This document shows, one piece after another, positions 60,644 to 64,000 of a stretch of DNA of 64,000 nucleotides. Within the stretch, counting starts at the first letter, position 1; each line of letters opens with the position of its first letter. This DNA is from Pseudomonas sp. Q1-7 (lineage in GTDB: Bacteria; Pseudomonadota; Gammaproteobacteria; Pseudomonadales; Pseudomonadaceae): positions 3,426,501-3,490,500 of the forward strand of contig NZ_CP116304.1 in NCBI RefSeq assembly GCF_028010285.1. Direction: 5' to 3'. The translations under genes and the position numbers were made by a program. The notes under the pieces are model-generated. The model was not told where the DNA came from. It ran no database searches and saw nothing but the letters and a program-made list of their open reading frames with translations.

Positions 60644-63600
60644 GCCGACCCGAAAGCCACTGGCGCCTGCTGCTGATCGACGACGACGAGGACGACTTCG
60701 TCATCACCCGCGACTTGCTGCGCCAGGCGACGGACGCGCCGCTGCGACTGGACTGGTGCGCCGATTACCAGCAGGGCCTGGCCAGCATCCTCGCCCAGGA
60801 GTACGACCTCTACCTGGTGGACTACCGACTCGGCGCCGAATCGGGCCTGGAGCTGATCGAGCAGGCGCGCCAGGCCGGCGCCAGCCGGCCGATCATCCTG
60901 CTCACCGGCCAGGGCGACGCGCGCCTGGACGCCAGCGCCATCGCCCTGGGGGCGGCGGACTACCTGGTCAAGGGCGACTTCGACAGCACCCAGTTGCTGC
61001 GCAGCATTCGCTACGCCATCGACCGCGGCCAGGCCACCGCGCGGCTGGCGGAAAGCGAGCAGCGCTACCGCCTGTTGTTCGAGTCCAATCCCGAGCCGAT
61101 GTGGGTGTTCAACAAGGAAAATCTGCGCTTTCTCGCCGCCAACCTGGCCGCGACGCGCTTCTTCGGCTACTCGCAGGCAGAGTTCCTGGCGATGAGCGTG
61201 CTGGATATCCGCAGCCGCGAAGAGCAGCAGCGCTTCCTCGCCTACTTCAACTCCAACCTGCGCGATGTGTCGATCGCCAACCCGGAGGCCGGATTGTGGC
61301 GCTACCGGCACAAGGCCGGCCACGAGGTCATGGCCGAGGTGCTGGTGCATGATTTCGAGTTCGACGAGCAACCCTGCTGCCTGGTGCTGGCCATCGACGT
61401 CACCGAGAAACAGCGGGCCCGCGAGGAGGCCACGCGGCGCGAGCAGTCGTTTCGCAAGCTGCTCGACGATACCCGCGACGCCCTGCTGGTGGTCGACGGC
61501 GAAGGCGCCCTGCGCTACGCCAACCCGGCCGCCGAGCAGCTGTTCGACGCCAGCCAGGCGCAACTGCTGCAACTGCGCTTCGACCTGCCGCACATCAGCG
61601 AAGACCTATTCGAGTGGAGCCTGCAGACGCCGGCCGGCGAGGAACTGGAGGTGGAAATCCAGCTCTCCGAAACCGACTGGGAAGGCCAGCAGGTGCGCCT
61701 ACTGTCGCTGCGCGACATCGGCGAACGCAAGAACTCGGAGAAGCAGCTGCGCCTGCTCAAGCGCAGTTTGGAAGCCAGCTACAACGGCGTGGTGATAGTC
61801 GACGCACAGGAGTTCGACCAGCCGATCATCTACGTCAACCCGGCCTTCGAGCGCATCACCGGCTACAGCGCGCACGAGGTCATCGGCCACAACTGCCGCC
61901 TGCTGCAGAACGGCGAGCGCGACCAGGCCGCGCTGGACGTCATCCGCCACGGCCTGGCGCAATCCAGCGAAGCCCATGTGGTGCTGCGCAACTACCGCAA
62001 GGACGGCACCCCGTTCTGGAATGACCTGTACATCTCGCCGGTGCTCAACGAGCGCGGCGAACTGACCCACTTCGTCGGCGTGCAGAACGACATCAGCGAG
62101 GAGATGCGCTACCAGGACGAGCTGAGCTTCAACGCCAGCCACGACGTGCTCACCGGCCTGCCCAACCGCACCCTGCTGGAAGACCGCCTGCGCCAGAGCT
62201 GCCAGATTTCCCGGCGCTACCAGCGCAGCCTGGCGGTGATGTTCATCGACCTGGACGGTTTCAAACCGATCAACGACTCCATGGGCCACCATTTCGGCGA
62301 CCAGATTCTCCTCGAAGTGGCACGGCGCATGAGCGCCCAGGTGCGCCCCGGCGACACCGTGGCGCGCATGGGCGGCGACGAGTTCATCGTGCTGCTGCCG
62401 GACCTGGCGCGCGAGGAGGACGTGCTGCAGGTAGCCGAACGCCTGCTGGCCGACATCGCCCGGCCCTACCGCGTCGAGGGCATCGACCTGCACATCACCG
62501 CGAGCATCGGCATCACCCTCAGCGACGGCCTGCTGGACCAACCCATGCAACTGATCCAGCAGGCCGACCTGGCCATGTACAAGGCCAAGCAGGAAGGTCG
62601 CAACAGCTACCAGTGGTTCACCAACGACCTCAACCAGCGCGTCGGCGAACGGGTGGTGCTGCGCAACGAACTGCAGAAAGCCATCGAGAACCGGGATTTC
62701 ACCCTCTACTACCAGCCCCAGGTCGACGGCCGCAGCGGTCGCGTGATCGGCCTCGAGGCCCTGCTGCGCTGGGAACACCCGAGCAGGGGCTTCATCTCGC
62801 CGGCGCTGTTCGTGCCCATCGCCGAAGACACCGGGCAGATCATCCCGCTCAGCCAGTGGGTGCTGGACACCGCCTGCCGGCAGATCAAGGAACTGTGCGA
62901 GCAGGGCATGAGCGGGCCGAGCATGGCGGTGAACATCTCGCCGGTGCACTTCCAGCGCAGCAACTTCGTCGACAGCATCAGCGCCATGCTCAGCAAATAC
63001 GGCCTGGATGCCGACCTGCTGGAGCTGGAAATCACCGAAACCGTGCTGCTGCACAATGCCGAGCGGGCCATCGACACCCTGCACCAGCTCAAGCGCCTGG
63101 GCGTGAAGATCGCCATCGACGATTTCGGCACCGGCTTCTCCAGCCTCAACTACCTCAAGAGCCTGCCCATCGACAAGGTCAAGATCGACCGCTCCTTCGT
63201 CCAGGAGATCATCAGCGACCGCCACGACGCGGCGATCACCCAGGGCATCATCTCCATGGCCCACCACCTGCGCCTGAAGGTGATCGCCGAAGGGGTGGAA
63301 ACCGAGCCGCAGTTCGCCTTCCTGAAGAAGAGCCAGTGCGACGAATTCCAGGGCTACTACTTCGCCAAGCCGATGCCCTTCGCCGAGCTGCAGGACTTCC
63401 TGCGCGCACGCATGCTGACCCTGGAGCCGGGCCAGCCGGCCGGCAAGGAACAGGAGCACGCGCAGACCCTGCTGCTGCTCGACGACGAGGAAAACATCCT
63501 GCGCGCCCTCGGCCGCCTGCTGCGCCGCGACGGCTACAAGATCCTCATGGCCACCCGCGCCCAGGACGCCTTCGAGCTGCTGGCCAAGCACGATGTGCAA

Positions 63601-63843
63601 GTGATCCTTTCCGACCAGCGCATGCCGGAGATGAGCGGCACCGAGTTCCTCAGCCGGGTCAAGGACCTCTACCCGGACACCATCCGCATCGTGCTGTCGG
63701 GCTATACCGACCTCAAATCGGTGACCGATGCGATCAACCAGGGCGCCATCTACAAGTTCCTCACCAAGCCCTGGGACGACGAACAGTTGCGCCAGAACAT
63801 CCACCAAGCCTTTCGCGAGTTCAGCACTGCACGCAATAGCTAG
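60640..63843 (+). CDS. REC-PAS-LOV-GGDEF-EAL-REC c-di-GMP enzyme
   Basis: 1067 residues. N-terminal receiver (LLLIDDDEDD, Asp in YLVDYRLGAESG), two PAS domains (about 138-255 and 272-370), then a LOV-like PAS with the flavin-adduct motif GHNCRLLQ (Cys419) plus NYRKDGTPFWN and GVQND. The GGDEF domain has an intact GGDEF and I-site RPGD; the EAL domain has EALLRW, LELEITE, DDFGTGFSSL, KIDRSFV and EGVETE intact. A C-terminal receiver follows (LLLDDEE, SDQRMPEMSG, FLTKPWDDEQ). Expected to be a blue-light and phosphorylation controlled c-di-GMP cyclase/phosphodiesterase. ATGA overlap with the preceding regulator. Confidence 0.92.
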   Translation: MSRPESHWRLLLIDDDEDDFVITRDLLRQATDAPLRLDWCADYQQGLASILAQEYDLYLVDYRLGAESGLELIEQARQAGASRPIILLTGQGDARLDASAIALGAADYLVKGDFDSTQLLRSIRYAIDRGQATARLAESEQRYRLLFESNPEPMWVFNKENLRFLAANLAATRFFGYSQAEFLAMSVLDIRSREEQQRFLAYFNSNLRDVSIANPEAGLWRYRHKAGHEVMAEVLVHDFEFDEQPCCLVLAIDVTEKQRAREEATRREQSFRKLLDDTRDALLVVDGEGALRYANPAAEQLFDASQAQLLQLRFDLPHISEDLFEWSLQTPAGEELEVEIQLSETDWEGQQVRLLSLRDIGERKNSEKQLRLLKRSLEASYNGVVIVDAQEFDQPIIYVNPAFERITGYSAHEVIGHNCRLLQNGERDQAALDVIRHGLAQSSEAHVVLRNYRKDGTPFWNDLYISPVLNERGELTHFVGVQNDISEEMRYQDELSFNASHDVLTGLPNRTLLEDRLRQSCQISRRYQRSLAVMFIDLDGFKPINDSMGHHFGDQILLEVARRMSAQVRPGDTVARMGGDEFIVLLPDLAREEDVLQVAERLLADIARPYRVEGIDLHITASIGITLSDGLLDQPMQLIQQADLAMYKAKQEGRNSYQWFTNDLNQRVGERVVLRNELQKAIENRDFTLYYQPQVDGRSGRVIGLEALLRWEHPSRGFISPALFVPIAEDTGQIIPLSQWVLDTACRQIKELCEQGMSGPSMAVNISPVHFQRSNFVDSISAMLSKYGLDADLLELEITETVLLHNAERAIDTLHQLKRLGVKIAIDDFGTGFSSLNYLKSLPIDKVKIDRSFVQEIISDRHDAAITQGIISMAHHLRLKVIAEGVETEPQFAFLKKSQCDEFQGYYFAKPMPFAELQDFLRARMLTLEPGQPAGKEQEHAQTLLLLDDEENILRALGRLLRRDGYKILMATRAQDAFELLAKHDVQVILSDQRMPEMSGTEFLSRVKDLYPDTIRIVLSGYTDLKSVTDAINQGAIYKFLTKPWDDEQLRQNIHQAFREFSTARNS

Positions 63844-64000
63844 ATCTCGCTTTTGGTTCTTTTTATTGATTGGCAGAGGCACATAGCCATTAACCTATCA
63901 GCCGCCCCAGGCGATTCTAGTAGAGGAGAGGCATATCGACTAAAAAACAGCATTATCTGAGCTATTTCGCTCATGCTTCGTAAAGCTGCTCAGCCACCGT

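Noticed and set aside
61699-63882. 727-codon minus-strand frame opposite the GGDEF-EAL gene
   Set aside because: The plus strand has intact GGDEF, EAL and receiver motifs; the minus frame is a codon-bias shadow.
1-64000. tRNA, rRNA, CRISPR arrays or intact insertion sequences
   Set aside because: None was found on reading; repeats seen are short operators or paralogous genes, not spacer arrays or terminal inverted repeats.

Overview
This is high-GC DNA with the gene content and codon use of a Pseudomonas chromosome (OprD-type porin, BenE-type carrier, DUF1302/DUF1329 cassette, FCD-type GntR regulators, Crc/Hfq-like A-rich motifs at catabolic gene starts). Genus is an inference; species cannot be fixed. 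No rRNA, tRNA, CRISPR array or intact insertion sequence was seen.

Left part (1-14083): a minus-strand cassette encodes a thiolase-fold protein lacking its catalytic residues, DUF1302 and DUF1329 envelope proteins, a YCF48-like propeller protein and an MMPL/RND exporter cut by the window edge. A MalT-like LuxR regulator and a secreted DUF1254 protein lie upstream. An AraC protein with a pseudo-receiver and an unknown secreted protein follow on the plus strand. Poly-C/poly-G tracts mark the spacers. Broken SDR and LysR genes lie at 14226-14753.

Middle part (15128-32003): an amino-acid catabolic region. A minus-strand operon of nine genes (27479 down to 18595) encodes an ABC amino-acid importer, a DapA-like lyase, two proline-racemase-superfamily enzymes, a DadA-like flavoenzyme and an aldehyde dehydrogenase. 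This matches the trans-4-hydroxy-L-proline to 2-oxoglutarate route. Two closely similar GntR regulators bracket an SDR and a DMT exporter. A LysR gene, a diaminopropionate ammonia-lyase gene and an M20 carbamoylase gene (all minus strand) and a divergent Lrp gene follow.

Junction (32004-33300): the first 30 codons of a dusA gene, ending where dusA-specific integrases are known to insert, followed by the wreck of a MobH-type conjugative relaxase. This looks like one end of an integrated element, so much of the right half may be acquired DNA.

Right part I (33437-45386): a furoate-type cluster. It holds a three-subunit molybdenum hydroxylase (large subunit fused to a CoxG-like domain), a CoA ligase, a crotonase-fold hydrolase, BenE and OprD transporters, XdhC, a broken MocA and an AraC regulator. 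Its predicted product, 2-oxoglutarate, is the same as that of the hydroxyproline operon. Perfect AANAANAA motifs lie near the starts of the large subunit, the CoA ligase and the BenE gene, suggesting carbon catabolite repression.

Right part II (45760-63843): after a conserved hypothetical gene and an AT-richer FixJ-like regulator plus PAS protein comes the most unusual locus. It is a nine-gene, tightly overlapping plus-strand operon (48205-63843): histidine kinase, REC-degenerate-HD protein, REC protein, MglA-like GTPase, second histidine kinase, REC-GspE/PilB ATPase fusion, 1594-residue multi-PAS/GAF kinase, Rcp1-like response regulator, and a REC-PAS-LOV-GGDEF-EAL-REC protein. I do not recognise it as a described system. 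The domains suggest environmental (including blue-light) signals acting through phosphorelay, a polarity-type GTPase and c-di-GMP on a secretion or pilus motor whose other parts are not encoded here.
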